NCBI RefSeq assembly: GCF_963678635.1
Contig: NW_026970844.1
Coordinates: 1-36,396, forward strand
Direction of reading: 5' to 3'
Origin: Symsagittifera roscoffensis
Lineage: Eukaryota; Xenacoelomorpha; Acoela; Convolutidae
Length of the DNA: 36,396 bases
In this document: one piece after another, positions 10,718 to 21,419 of the stretch
Layout of the letters: the number at the start of each line of letters is the position of its first letter
Position numbering within the stretch: position 1 is the stretch's first letter
Notes under the pieces: generated by a model
Told to the model about the DNA's origin: nothing
Seen by the model: only the letters and a program-made list of their open reading frames with translations
Database searches by the model: none
Translations under genes and position numbers: made by a program

Positions 10718-11799
10718 TGATTTCATCCACAACCTACAGCTGAACAAAAAACACAAAAAGTAATATTGATATTTTCTGACTTCTTTCATTATGTTGAAAA
10801 ACATTCCTACTCATAATTTTGCTCACCCTGTCAATAGTTAAAGTGCTCAATAAAAAGATTTCTCATACTTTTTTTCTCAAATTGCCGAAGTTCCTCTGTC
10901 AGATCAACTAGTATGTCTGAAGTTTGCTCTTTGACAAAAGGAGGTACTTGTCTCTTTAAACTGAAAAAAAAAATTTCGCAGCCTAAAAAACACATCTCAT
11001 CAGTCTTAATAACAATGAGCGTTTTACTTGTAGTCAACTCGAAAAAAAGTAAATCGCAAAAAAAATTTGATTTAAATACATTTTGTCATTGACATTATAG
11101 TACTGAAAACACTACACTAAAATGAAAAGCTAATGTTCTAAATGCGTATTTAATTTTAATTCAACCTGGGTTGACCTCCATTGCCCGAAAATGCTAATTA
11201 TACAATTTCATAAACTAAGTCTATGAAAAAATACTAATTCAAACATTTTGCTAAAGCGGAGTCATCAAAGTTTCGAAGAATTTTTTTCTTGTTTTGGCAG
11301 ATAAGTCGGTATATCCTCATAAAAAACGAAGAAATTTTTTGTCAAAAAATCACTAGTCATACAACTTCCACTTTGAAAAATCTATGACTACCTTTTTTTA
11401 CGGCAAAAGTGGTTACAAATTACCTCAACATTTTTAAAATTATTATTAATCGCAAAACGAAATTTGTAATCAAATATGCATTTTGCAAAAATAAATAGCA
11501 TGCAATTTGCGTGTCAAACTTGAAAAAAAAATTAATTTACGGTCCAGAAAACGTTCCGGGGCAAAAGAAACGCTTCTTGGATGGACCTGCTCTGATCGCA
11601 ACAAGACCGAATCAACTCAGTGCCAATTACTCTAGTTCATTCGCAAAAACAATTAAATAATTCTTTTACCAAAAAGTACTCAATTGGATGAAATTGGAAA
11701 ACACTGCGATTGCTGGTGATACTTGAATCACTTGATTGCTATAACGGTTTATTCATTTTCATAACTCTCACTGCGGAAAAAAGCCAATCTGTGGCCATA
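10718..11799. other. Intergenic AT-rich stretch
   Basis: Nothing coding is recognised. The stretch around 11185-11235 has weak similarity to the inverted-repeat element at 8825-9110. Confidence 0.5.
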
Positions 11800-12141
11800 G
11801 CAAAACGAACAAATTTTGATTATGCGATGACGCTTGTTGCTCAAAAGTATCATCAACAGCTGTGTACCGTGCAGAAAATTGCAACAACAATTTGATTATC
11901 TTGAAAAGCCAGATCTTCCAATTGAAAGGCTGCAATCTACAAATCACTATTCCTTCGCACCTACTGGATTAGATTACATTGGACCCTTACTGGTTGTTCT
12001 ACAAGGTAAACAGCACCCCGCGTACGATCTTCTCTCCACCTGTCATCAGAGCTGTTCATCTGAAAATTTCTTCAAGCCTCTCAGCTGACAGCTCTTTACA
12101 CTGCATCAGATGCTTTTTTGCCCGCCATGGTTTCCGAGAAT
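11800..12141 (+). pseudogene. Frameshifted relic of a Pao/BEL integrase
   Basis: Conserved integrase pieces appear in order but in different frames. The first is TLVAQKYHQQ. The second is the zinc-binding end CVPCRKLQQQ with the linker PDLPIERL and the first catalytic-Asp block GLDYIGPL. The third is AVHLKISSSLSADSS leading to FFARHGF, after which a double stop cuts the catalytic core. At least two frameshifts separate the pieces and the SDN block is missing. The wording differs from the integrase of the 15.2-24.8 kb element (for example CVPCRK against CLICRK), so it comes from another Pao/BEL lineage. Confidence 0.75.
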
Positions 12142-13007
12142 TTCTATCGCAGTAATAAATAAACGAAAATAAAAAAATTATTTCCTTTAAAAATGCTGTT
12201 CAAAAAATTATGATTTCTTCTAAATTGAGGAAAATCGCACCCAATTAAACAGCAGAACAATAAATGAGACCATTTTGAAATATAATTATTGACTTTAAGC
12301 TTTAAGGATGACTTGAAACAAAAATTCGTCGTAGAATCGAATTCTTTACTCTCTGCTAAATCAGATTTTTTTTCGTTAACCTTGATTCTGAATAGCACAA
12401 AATTCAGTTTTTTTGAGACCGCGGAAATTTTTTTGAAGTTTTCTTTTTCAATTAAAATCATGACCGCAAGGGTTTTGAATTGGTAGCACGCTTGACTCTC
12501 CAACAAATTTTCTTAGAAGTACCTAAAATTGCGCAAAAAACTATTCAACATGACGCTATAGTTCAGTCCCAATTCGTGACGTGAAAAGAGGCACATTTTT
12601 GAATGTGACATATTTGGACCACTTGAAGCGAGATCAAAGTTGAAAAGATACAAATTTGAATTGCAAAAAATTTTTAACTATAAGTTCTCATATCGAGTGT
12701 AAGAGATTGTGTTGTGACGTGGACGTCGGCATTTGTGCTCGTCGATGTTCGTGAATTGTTCTCAAAACAGTTGAGGATGTTGAGTTTCTTTGCAGCTGGT
12801 ATCCTGTCGACCTAAACAAAAGTGACTCATCAAGAAACATCCATCATTAAAAATGAAAAGTTTCCGTTAGTCTCAAAAAGACATATATTCAGCTGCAAAA
12901 CTCAATAAATTTGAAGCTTTTACCACTCTTAGTTTTTACAGCAACAAAATGAAAGAAAAATAAGAAAAAAATATGTCACTATGATATTTGTTCCGAATAT
13001 TATTACC
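12142..13007. other. Intergenic stretch with no recognised gene
   Basis: It contains AT-rich sequence and short accidental frames on both strands. I see no promoter, repeat or domain signal. Confidence 0.5.
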
Positions 13008-13015
13008 CTTTCATC
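13008..13015. repeat. Left target-site duplication CTTTCATC of the outer hAT-like element
   Basis: CTTTCATC immediately precedes the CAGGTGCGG terminus and is repeated perfectly at 13838-13845 after the other terminus. Eight bp is the hAT target-duplication length. Confidence 0.85.
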
Positions 13016-13837
13016 CAGGTGCGGATCTAGGATTTTCTCGATGGGGGGGGGGGGGGGGTGCGTATTTTCAAAATTTGACCAAATTAATTTTCCGAGCTCT
13101 CCCAATGCAGTAAAAAGACGCTGCTTTTGCCAAATTTTCTGCGCCGCAAGCAAATTTTTGAAAAAACAGGTGAAAAAAGCCGTTTTTGGGTTTTTTTTTT
13201 GGAAAATTTTGACAAAAAAACCCGTTTTTTGGCGCGCTCTCCCACTCAAAGTTAGTGTATACTGGCGCCGATGGCGCTTTTAGAAAAATTATAGGTTCGG
13301 TCTTCCAAAAATGAGTTTTTTAAAAAGTACCAAAGGGGGACCCTTTGGGTTGGCAGGCAGGGGTGAATTTAAGGGGGGGGGGGGGGGGCGGGGCGGGATT
13401 GGACGCCCTCTTTCAGGGATTCGACCCCCTGCCGACCCAAAGGGTCACCTCTTTGGTACTTTTCAAGAAATCCATTTTGTTGACGGGCCCTAAAAGTTTT
13501 CTAAAGGCGCATTCGGCGCCAATATATACTAACTTTGAGGGGGAGCGCGCGCCAAAAAAAAGCGTTCTTTTATTCTGAAAGTTTTCCAAAAAAACCCAAA
13601 AACGGCTTTTTAGACCTGATGTTTCAAAAATTTGCCGGCGTAGTCTTTTTAGTGCTTTAGGAGAGCTGGGAAATCAATTTGGTCGATCTAAAAAAAAGGT
13701 CAAAATTTTCGAAATTTTTTTCAAAATCCGCCCCCCCCCCCTCGAAAAAATCCTAGATCCGCCCCAGGTTGGCAGTGGGTCGAATCCCTGACCTGAGAGA
13801 GGGGCCTCAAACCCTCCGCCCCCTAAATCTTCCCCTG
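13016..13837 (-). mobile_element. Outer hAT-like miniature element, split by a second copy of its family
   Basis: Read on the minus strand, the element starts CAGGGGAAGATTTAGGGGGC (from 13837) and ends in GATCTAG sequence at 13016, with hAT-style CAG/CTG ends. Perfect 8-bp direct repeats CTTTCATC flank it. Its sequence is interrupted between about 13357 and 13768: the landmark GGGTTGGCAG at 13347-13356 resumes as GTTGGCAGTGGG at 13768. The interruption is another copy in opposite orientation. No transposase is encoded. The poly-G tracts cause spurious open frames on both strands. Confidence 0.85.
13358..13767 (+). mobile_element. Inner hAT-like miniature element inserted in the outer copy
   Basis: It begins CAGGGGTGAATTTAAGG and ends at GATCCGCCCCAG (expected CCCCTG, one mismatch). 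It runs through the shared landmarks CAGGGATTCGACCCCCTGCC, AAGGCGC, GAGCGCGCGCC and GAGAGCTGGGAAA. It is flanked by the direct repeat GTTGGCAG (13349-13356 and 13768-13775), which is itself part of the outer element. The boundary is ambiguous by one base. Confidence 0.8.
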
Positions 13838-13845
13838 CTTTCATC
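13838..13845. repeat. Right target-site duplication CTTTCATC
   Basis: It is an exact match to 13008-13015 and directly abuts the CTG end of the outer element. Confidence 0.85.
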
Positions 13846-14564
13846 TCTCAGATTTTTTGAAGGAATTTTTGTAGGACTTTACATAAGAGAAAATGATGCG
13901 GAGTGATGACTTTGCGATAAGAACTCTCTCTTAACTTTCCCTCCATATTAACCAATGAATCCACTTATTTTTATCAGTATCTTTTTTGTCAACACTTAAG
14001 TTGTTTAGTTGATGACAATTCGTAAAAAACAAGAGTACCACAGTTCAAATAAAGGTAACCTCAATAGCACATATAGATATTTATAAACAACCGGTATTTA
14101 CAGAAATATTTATGGTCCTGCAAGTGAAATATGGAAGGAGCGTTTTTCGTGTACGTTTTAGTTTTTAAAAAATTTTGTCTTCATAATCAGATACTGCAAA
14201 TAAAGGTCGGACGTGGTTGAGTCAACATCAATTCAAAGATATTTTAAGTTTAGTCAGATTGATATGATAAACTTTTCCCAATATTTTTCAGTGTCGAGGA
14301 AAACCGGTGTGAAATTAGATTTGATATTCAGTCTAATTTACAGCGAGCATCCCCGCATCAGCAGAAGGAAAAACTTTTTGCTGAGCCAATAAAACACATT
14401 TTTTAACTTTTAGCTATGAAAAAGAGCTTTTACAGTTCAGGTTAGCTCTTTTCTAAAAGGTTCGTAAGGTCAAACTGAAAAAAAAAATCAAAACTATTTT
14501 ATTATTTTCTCGTTTTTCATCAAAGGGATTTTATCAAGGGTTTTGCGCACCGAGCATCCATGGA

Positions 14565-15190
14565 CCATAATCGATTATATTGTCCTAATATGGTCAGTAT
14601 CTATAAAAAATACAAAATTATCTGTAATAATGCATCAAAACTGGATTATGATTCTCATTTTTATGCCAATATAATCCATTATCGTCGATTATAATCAAAT
14701 ATAATGGATTTTTTGAGAGGCTATTCAGGAAATTTTTATTTATTTTTTTCAAAGTAAAATCCTATCTTGTTCAGTGCAGTTCCTACGTAGTACGTTTCAT
14801 AAAACGTTACATTTCACATTAAAACTTATATTTTTCATCTTTTTTTTTCAATTCATCGCAGTTTATAGCTTCATTTTACTGTTTTTTGACCAAAACCGTT
14901 TTTCGCGGAGAAAGGTTGGGGGTAAGATTTGAACGGTGTTAGGGGAGGGGAATTTATTGGTAAAAGTGAGGGGAGGTGGTTGATTGATTCAAAATTAGTA
15001 AGAGTCATGGCATACATTTTACAAAATTCTAATGGATTATAACGGATTTTTATTTCAAAAATAATTGATTATAATGGCAATATAATCGATTTCCTGGTCT
15101 GAACTTTAAAACTTCAATAGATTTTAATGGATTATAATGGATTATCTTTGTCACGGAATTCCATTATAATCGATTAGAATCCATCGGCGC
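14565..15190. repeat. Cluster of ATTATAATCGATTATAAT palindromes
   Basis: Imperfect copies of a palindrome built from ATAATCGATTATA and TAATGGATTATAAT occur at about 14569, 14665-14705, 15030-15090 and 15125-15180. The outer ends are weakly inverted (CACCGAGCATCCATGG near 14550 against the reverse complement of CCATCGGCGC near 15181). An unclassified palindromic element is possible. The BEL element inserted just beyond its right end. Confidence 0.5.
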
Positions 15191-15196
15191 TTGATG

Positions 15197-15201
15197 CGGG
15201 T
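15197..15201. repeat. Target-site duplication CGGGT, left
   Basis: CGGGT directly precedes the left LTR and recurs at 24822-24826 directly after the right LTR. Five bp is typical of Pao/BEL integration. Confidence 0.9.
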
Positions 15202-15505
15202 TGTGCCGCACTCTCGTGTATCCTGTAAGACCTTACAAAAACCTGCTTCAATATCTGTAAATTATCGGCAATTCAACAGATAATATATAGAATAAGTAAT
15301 ATCGGTTAAACATTTTTCGGTTAACATTTTTAGCCATACGGTTTTCAACAATCTCAAAAATCTATAAACATTTTGATGGCAAACTGACCTTAATCGGACA
15401 AACCAGTAGTTTTCAAGGCCTTTTGTCTAAGCAAATCTAATTTTAGCTTTTTCACTTTCGCGCTATAATGACGTCATTAATTTAAGATTAATTTAAGCGC
15501 GAACA
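15202..15505 (-). repeat. 3' LTR of the BEL element
   Basis: On the plus strand it starts TGTGCCGCACTCTCG and ends GCGCGAACA. It matches 24533-24821 but contains a 15-bp tandem duplication around CGGTTAAACATTTTTCGGTT. It contains the palindrome TGACGTCA at 15469-15476. In element orientation the purine-rich GGCGCGGAAGA just inside (about 15506-15516) may be the polypurine tract. Confidence 0.95.
15469..15476. promoter_or_regulatory. Perfect CRE palindrome TGACGTCA in the 3' LTR
   Basis: TGACGTCA is the consensus site of CREB/ATF bZIP factors. It is conserved in the other LTR at 24785-24792. In element orientation it lies about 30-40 bases from the LTR start, within the expected U3. A role as enhancer is an inference. 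Confidence 0.5.
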
Positions 15506-17532
15506 TCTTCCGCGCCCAAAGGAGCTAAAACGGGTGCGAGTTTTACGGCCGGTCGAGTTAGCTCCCCGGAGCGGGTGGTAACTACGGCGGATCGGGCTAT
15601 GTTGTCTTTTCCGTAATTAAGGGTTTTTATACGAGCCAGAGGGTAGTGTCCCCTTCGGCTGCGTTCGTCAACAATCCACACTAAATCACATGTTTTTAAA
15701 ATAACGTCACTATCGGAGTGCCACTTACTGCGTTTATTCAGCGCTGGCACATAATCTCGCAGCCAACGACTCCAAATTGCGTTGGCGTAGCTTTGCGCTC
15801 GGATATATTGCTTTCGATGGTCGAAGTGCTCCTGGAAAGAGAGAGAAGGAAAGCTAGTACCATTTCGGCCTAACAAAAAATGATTAGGAGTTAACACCTC
15901 GAAACCATCCGGACTTGCACTTACTGATGTTATGGGTCGAGCGTTCAGTGATTGTTCTACAAGACAGAAAGTTGTTTCAAGGACTTCGGGAGTGATCTTT
16001 CTACTTCCTATTATTGCGTAGAATACCCTTTTACAACACCGAACGAGACGTTCCCAAGAACCACCGTGATGCGGGGCTGCCGGGGGGTTAAATTTCCACT
16101 TAATACCCTTTTTCGCCAGCTCTGGGGGTGCATGTCCATTCCACGACTGAATACAATTTAAGAGTTCTTTCTCGGCTACCACAATATTGGTGCCGTTATC
16201 AGACCAAATGACTGATGGAGTGCCGCGACGGGCAATGAATCTTTCGATTCCCATTACACACGAACTCGTGTCCATGGATGAGACAATCTCAATATGTACA
16301 GATCTGGTGGTCATACATGTAAAAAGGAAGCACCATCGTTTTTCAGAACTCCTCCTGATTGAGACGTAAGAGGGTCCAAAGTAATCAACACCACAGTTTG
16401 TGAAGGGAGGCTGGCGGTAACCAAGCCTTTCAACTGGAAGCTCTGCCATCATAGGTGTGACAGTTTTGGCTTTGCGCTTCCTACATATAAGGCAGTGGAC
16501 TTCAATGGACTTTAATAAAGAGCGAAGGTTCAAGATTGCGAACTCTAAGTGAATTACAGCTCGCAGGTAGTCTAAGAACTGGTGCTGATAGCGATAATGA
16601 ATATCACTTACAAACAATTTCACCAGAGAATGCCTTCCATCAAGGATTATGGGGTGTTTTGTGCCATATTCAGTTTCAACTAGGCGGCGAGTTCGCCCAG
16701 TTGAACAAATGAGGAATGCAGGACCCATAAACGGTGCATATTGTGCAATACGACTAGACTTTTTGACGGTTTTGTTGCAGGACAGTTGTAAATTTTCCGC
16801 TTCAAAAGATTCCTTTTGGGAAATCAACAAAAGTCGTTGTTTGGCGGTTTCTAATTCAACCGGATCGGTTATTTCCTTGAATTTAGTGCTGTAGTGCCGG
16901 TGTTTCGGACTAAGTCTGAGCATGAAGGCAACCACTCGCTGGAGTTTACGAAACGAGCTGAATTTTTCCCATGCAAATAAAATGGGTTGTTTTTGTTTTT
17001 GTGCAACGTTTGAAAAATTAGAGGCCTGCTGTAAACGTTCATTAAGGTCACAAGCGGGACCAGCCAGGCGGATTTTCTTAAGTATTTCTATGCTCGGCTT
17101 GAAAGGCCACTCGCTTCTTTTCAGCAGATTTGGCCCGTTCACCCAGCTGCTTGTTTTTAAAGACTCCGCTGAGATTCCTCTGGTTCCCGTATCAGCAGGG
17201 TTGTCTCCACTTAAGACGTGAAACCACTGGTCTACGGTCGTACTTTCCAGAATCTCTCCAATCCGGTTTGCCACGAACGTGGGTTGCTTACTACCTGAGT
17301 TTAACCACTGGAGCACAGTGGTGCTGTCAGTCCACATGAACGTGTTTGACACAGGAATGGTTAGAGCTTTGAGGACATCTTCCTTCAAACGGGTAGCTAG
17401 TAACGCGGCCTGCAGTTCAAGCTTCGTATGGAAAGCGCTTTCATGGGCGCGACTCTTGCTTTTCCAAAGACGAAGGCAACTTGTGTTTCGAGTGAAGTTT
17501 TCACACGGGCGCGAAGAAAAGCTACAGCACAA
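15493..17532 (-). pseudogene. pol: Pol, C-terminal part: RNase H and integrase
   Basis: The open frame is 679 codons. The first 33 codons are out of frame relative to the rest of Pol; true homology starts near residue 35 (KLELQAALLATRLK). RNase H blocks follow (MWTDSTTVLQWL near 67, HVLSGDNPADTGTRG near 105). Integrase has H312, H317, C347 and C350 of the zinc-binding domain and the catalytic D383 (VDYFGP), D445 (SDNGTN) and E494 (GSWERL). A C-terminal domain typical of Pao/BEL (DUF5641-like; WSRWLRDYVPAL, DLVWIVDE) completes it. The stop lies inside the start of the LTR-proximal region. It is separated from RT by a single-base frameshift near 17420, so it is not translated from the Pol frame unless by frameshifting. 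Confidence 0.9.
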
Positions 17533-18671
17533 AAAACTTCTTCTGAGCTGTCACCGAACATGTGTAACTCAACCCAATCGACTGGTGCGGAGAAGTAGCT
17601 GCGCTTTATACTCATTTTCCCTAGAGATGGCAAACCAGAGTGCCAGGCAAGAAATTTTGTCTTGATATCAACGGGTAGCTCATCATCCCATTGTTGGCCA
17701 TGAATGCGCCAGATTTCTTTCAACAATAATCGCGCTCTTACGGTATAGGGCGCTACGAGACCTATGGGGTCGAAAACGGAGGAATCAAAACTTAAAACTG
17801 TTCGCTGTGTTATCGAATTTTTAAGTTCATGGTTGACACCACGGCTTACGACCAAAGTGTTGTCGATATGGTCCCACTTCAGACCAAGAACATGAGAAGA
17901 ATTATCCCCACAAGTTACAATATTTTTACTTTCCTGTTGCGGCGCGCTTTGGGGCGGGTTTAACTCTTTATTAATTTTAGTTACGTTACTTATGAACTTA
18001 GTTAATTTAAAACCACCTAGAGCTAACAGAGTAATCAACTCTTGACTCATTTTAAATGCAACATCAGGGTCCTCAAAGGAGTCTAGGTAGTCGTCCATAT
18101 AAAATTTCTCTAGAACTGCGGACGCTTCGTCAAGGAACATCGCCTGATTATCCATTGCAGTCCGTTGCAATGCATAATTTGCACACGTAGGCGAATCTCT
18201 CGCTAAAAAGATATGTCTCGTGTACTGGTGTACAACCACATCGGCTGTGGGGTCCTCCCGCCACAGAAAACGAAGAGATGGTTGATCCTCTTGAAGGACG
18301 CCGACTTGTAGGAACATCCCTTCAATGTCAGCCGATACGGCAATTTGATCTTGACGAAAACGGAGGAGAACGAACACAAGGTTTTGCAGTAGGTCGGGTC
18401 CTACTAGCAACGATTTGTTCAATGACGTACCGTGGAATTTAGACGCCCCATTAAGGACACGCCTCACTTTACCAGGTTTGTTTGGGTTCACCACGGGATG
18501 GTGAGGAAGATACCACTCGCGTATGCTGCGATTCGAAAAATTATGGGGAGGAACTTGAATCACGTATCCTTTACTCAAATCATCTTCGATAGTTTTTGAG
18601 TATTGATCCCTTGAGTGAGGATCTTTCGCTAAACGTTTTTCCAACGATTTTAACTGAACCAAAGAGGAATA
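17397..18671 (-). pseudogene. pol: Pol, N-terminal part: reverse transcriptase and start of RNase H
   Basis: The frame continues directly from Gag-protease after one UAG (18672-18674). Counting from the Met at 18662, the RT has VRRVLNGASKF near 67, the first catalytic Asp in SADIEGMF (D112), the HIFLARDSPTCANYAL block near 150-165 and the active site YMDD at 188-191. RNase H begins at VELHMFGDSSEEVF. The frame ends at a TAG after a one-base shift near 17420, where the conserved RNase H block should continue. RT would copy element RNA in Gag particles. The catalytic residues are intact, so the disruption looks fairly recent. Confidence 0.9.
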
Positions 18672-21419
18672 CTAATTGTCTGGTAACATGATAGATTCTT
18701 CTGCCCAAAGCATACCAACAGCGTATCTTGATCCATCATGGACGGTGGAGGAATCAAGTATTTTAGCCGCCCTTTTGTCCTCGGCTGAACGGGAATCGAC
18801 CTGTTTGTAGGCTCCGTATGACTCTATTTCATACCAGCGTTTAATTTGACAAGCCAGTTCGGTATCATCCGTATTGCACTTGAAACAAGTAGAAAGGAAA
18901 CCAGTAGTTGTCGGCATTGGGCCGCTCAAGACCCAGCCTATTGGAAGGCGAACCGCGACGGGCGATGTGTTTGGATCGGCCTCACTCTTGAAATACTCCT
19001 CAGGCCGAATAGCATGGAAGGAGTCTTGACCAATTATTAAGTCTACATTGGCGTAGCTATACACAATTGGTTTGATTGGAGCAAGGTACGTATACTTGCT
19101 CTGTAATGCAGGGATGTTGACGGTATCGGTACCGACTTTAAGTTCATCCTTGACAAATGCTGTTAAATCGAATATGTATTCGAATCCATCGAAGTTAGAA
19201 GATACCTTCATCTGAACTTGTTTCGTTTTAACAACAGTCGTTGTGTTAATACCATTTACTGTGAGATCCAAATCTCTTCCTGAGAGATTCAGACATTTGA
19301 CTAATTTAGCCGATATCCAGGAATGACTAGATGCTGAGTCACACAATGTTAAACAATCAGCACTCTGGAAATTGGTGGAAACTTGGAGTTTGATTATGGG
19401 CAGTAACCCTTTCGATGTTATGATTGATGATTGGTCGTTCGAGATTGCGCAACTTACATCCAACGGAACGGGATTAATGTCTGCATGGTTCGAACTTGCA
19501 TTTGGTATATTCTTGCTGAATGATTTTCGATCAGCGTTTGTGCTCGCTTTATCCGGCTCTGCATTAAATCTTGTTTGACCAGCGTTGGGTCTTGTATGGC
19601 TATCATTTTTGTCCGGATTTCGACTAGGAAAAACACGTTCAGCCCCATGGAGAAGTACACTATGGGTGCTAGTGCAACCTGGTTTGGTGCATTTCTTTGC
19701 TCTGGGACATTGCCGGAATGCGTGGTTCCCTTGTAAGCAGGAGAAGCACAGTTTGTTTTCCGCAGAGAATTTCGCACGTTGTGTTGGAGTTTTCTCCTTA
19801 AACACAGAGCACTTCCACAAGGCATGTTTCCCCTTGCAGAGGATACAAGAAGGATATTCAAACTTTTTCTCAACTGTACTTGTCGAGGCAAAAACTCTCG
19901 TTACAGCTTTAGTTTTGGATAGCTCTTCAACTTTGGGCTTTCCAGGCATATTTTTCATTTGCTCATGAGCTTCTGCTTTATCTTTTAACCAATTGTTAAA
20001 GTCAATTAGGTTAGGGCGTGACCAATTACGTTGAACGACAAAAAGTGACCACGATTCTCTCATGTTTGGTGGAATTTTCGAAAGAGCTTGATTTAACAAA
20101 GAGACGCTTTTCAAATCTTCTTCATAATCAAGAGATCTAAAGACAGCCACTAGACTTGAAATGGTCATCGAGAAGCTAATGATGTTCTCAGAGTTGTGCA
20201 TTCGAAGCTGCGGGAAACTGGACAACTTATCAAGGTGGGCCGTAATTACGTTTTGTGGCTGGCCAAACTTTCTTTCCAGAGTTTTCAGAGCATCCTTATA
20301 CATTCTTCCACTGTATGCGAACTCTGCTATGGCTGACTTAGCTTTTCCCGTGACTAATGTTTTTAAATAAGTTAACTTCACATCATCGCTTAGGGACGCT
20401 GCGTCTACAGTACTGCAAAATTGGCAAAACCATTCGTGCCATTGGAGCGGGTTGCCATCGTACTGGGCCAGCTTCCATTCTGGAAGGGGATCCTTCTTTG
20501 AGACTGACAGAGCTTGGACTAAGTCATTCAGTGTCACGGCTTGCGGTTGGGGAGCTGGTTGCAAAGACGGCAATGTGTTGCTAGGATCAGCTGCAAAAGG
20601 TTGCTGCTGATATATGTAAGTGTTTTCAGCCGATGCGTCGTGATTGGGAAACCCATAGTAAACGGTACCACCACTTGATACGTGGGGGAATTGTTGCTGA
20701 GATATTGGCGTTATGGATGAAAAAGCACCAACTGATGGGTTTGTGTTACCATCACTTGTTACCCCAGTGATACATTGGGTGACTGCGGGTGTCCACTGTG
20801 ACATTAGTGGCAAATTGAGCTGACTAATAACGGCAGACTGTCCGCTAAACGGATTGTTCACTGACGCAGGTTTGCTATACACGTTATGTAATAGCAAGTT
20901 TTGATTTCTGCAGATTAAATTTGCAGGTGGTTGTGACACAATGGCATGGAGGGTGTATCCAGAGTATTGATTGGAAATGGCGGGCATGTTTCCAACAACT
21001 CGGGAATCGTTATTAAAGTTGTTGACGGGGATATGTTGAATGGAAGACGAAGGATGAGGTACAGAGAAGTAACGGCATACCGGAGTATTGGTAGCTGCTG
21101 TTCCAGCTGGATTAAAAAATGATGATGTATTGTTTTCGCAAAGTGTAGCGTTATTGGAAATAAGCAACGACTGCGTTTCGTGCTCAGGATTAGTGGATAC
21201 AGCGTGCTTGATTCCATCGCCATCGCTGAAGGAGACGGTTGGTTGATAGGGATAACATTGTTGATCACAACCAAAAGTCTGATTCGGCAACGATCGCCGA
21301 GGTGAAGCTCCCGCTGTGGACACATTTCTGTTTTGATGCGAACCACTTACAGATATTGAAGCAGGTTTTTGTAAGGTCTTACAGGATACACGAGAGTGCG
21401 GCACATATACAGGTTTCAA
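18672..21419 (-). pseudogene. gag: Gag (DUF1759) with zinc knuckles and aspartic protease
   Basis: The open frame is 915 codons. Residues 6-24 (VPHSRVSCKTLQKPASISV) are translated from an inverted LTR fragment and are not native Gag. Residues about 90-300 are rich in N, S, P and Q and look disordered. The DUF1759 capsid-like region spans about 311-490 (WKLAQYDGNPLQWHEWF). Two CCHC-like knuckles follow (CILCKGKHALWKC at 525 and CFSCLQGNHAFRQC at 558). The DUF1758-type protease has CDSASSHSWIS at 693-703, with DSA in place of the common DTG/DSG, and GWVLSGPMP follows later. The frame ends in an in-frame TAG directly before RT. The N-terminal part of Gag lies upstream in other frames. Confidence 0.85.
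21347..21405 (-). repeat. 59-bp exact inverted copy of the LTR terminus inside gag
   Basis: Read on the minus strand, the 59 bases are identical to the outer TGTGCCGCACTCTCGTG terminus of the LTR through ATATCTGTAA. It starts exactly at the LTR's TG end and lies in the opposite orientation to both flanking LTRs. The Gag frame changes across it. Confidence 0.9.

Noticed and set aside
12929-13578. Several overlapping frames on both strands with poly-Gly or poly-Pro
   Set aside because: They lie inside the nested miniature elements and result from G and C homopolymers.
18846-21346. Short plus-strand and second minus-strand frames across Gag
   Set aside because: They are shadow frames of Gag-protease.
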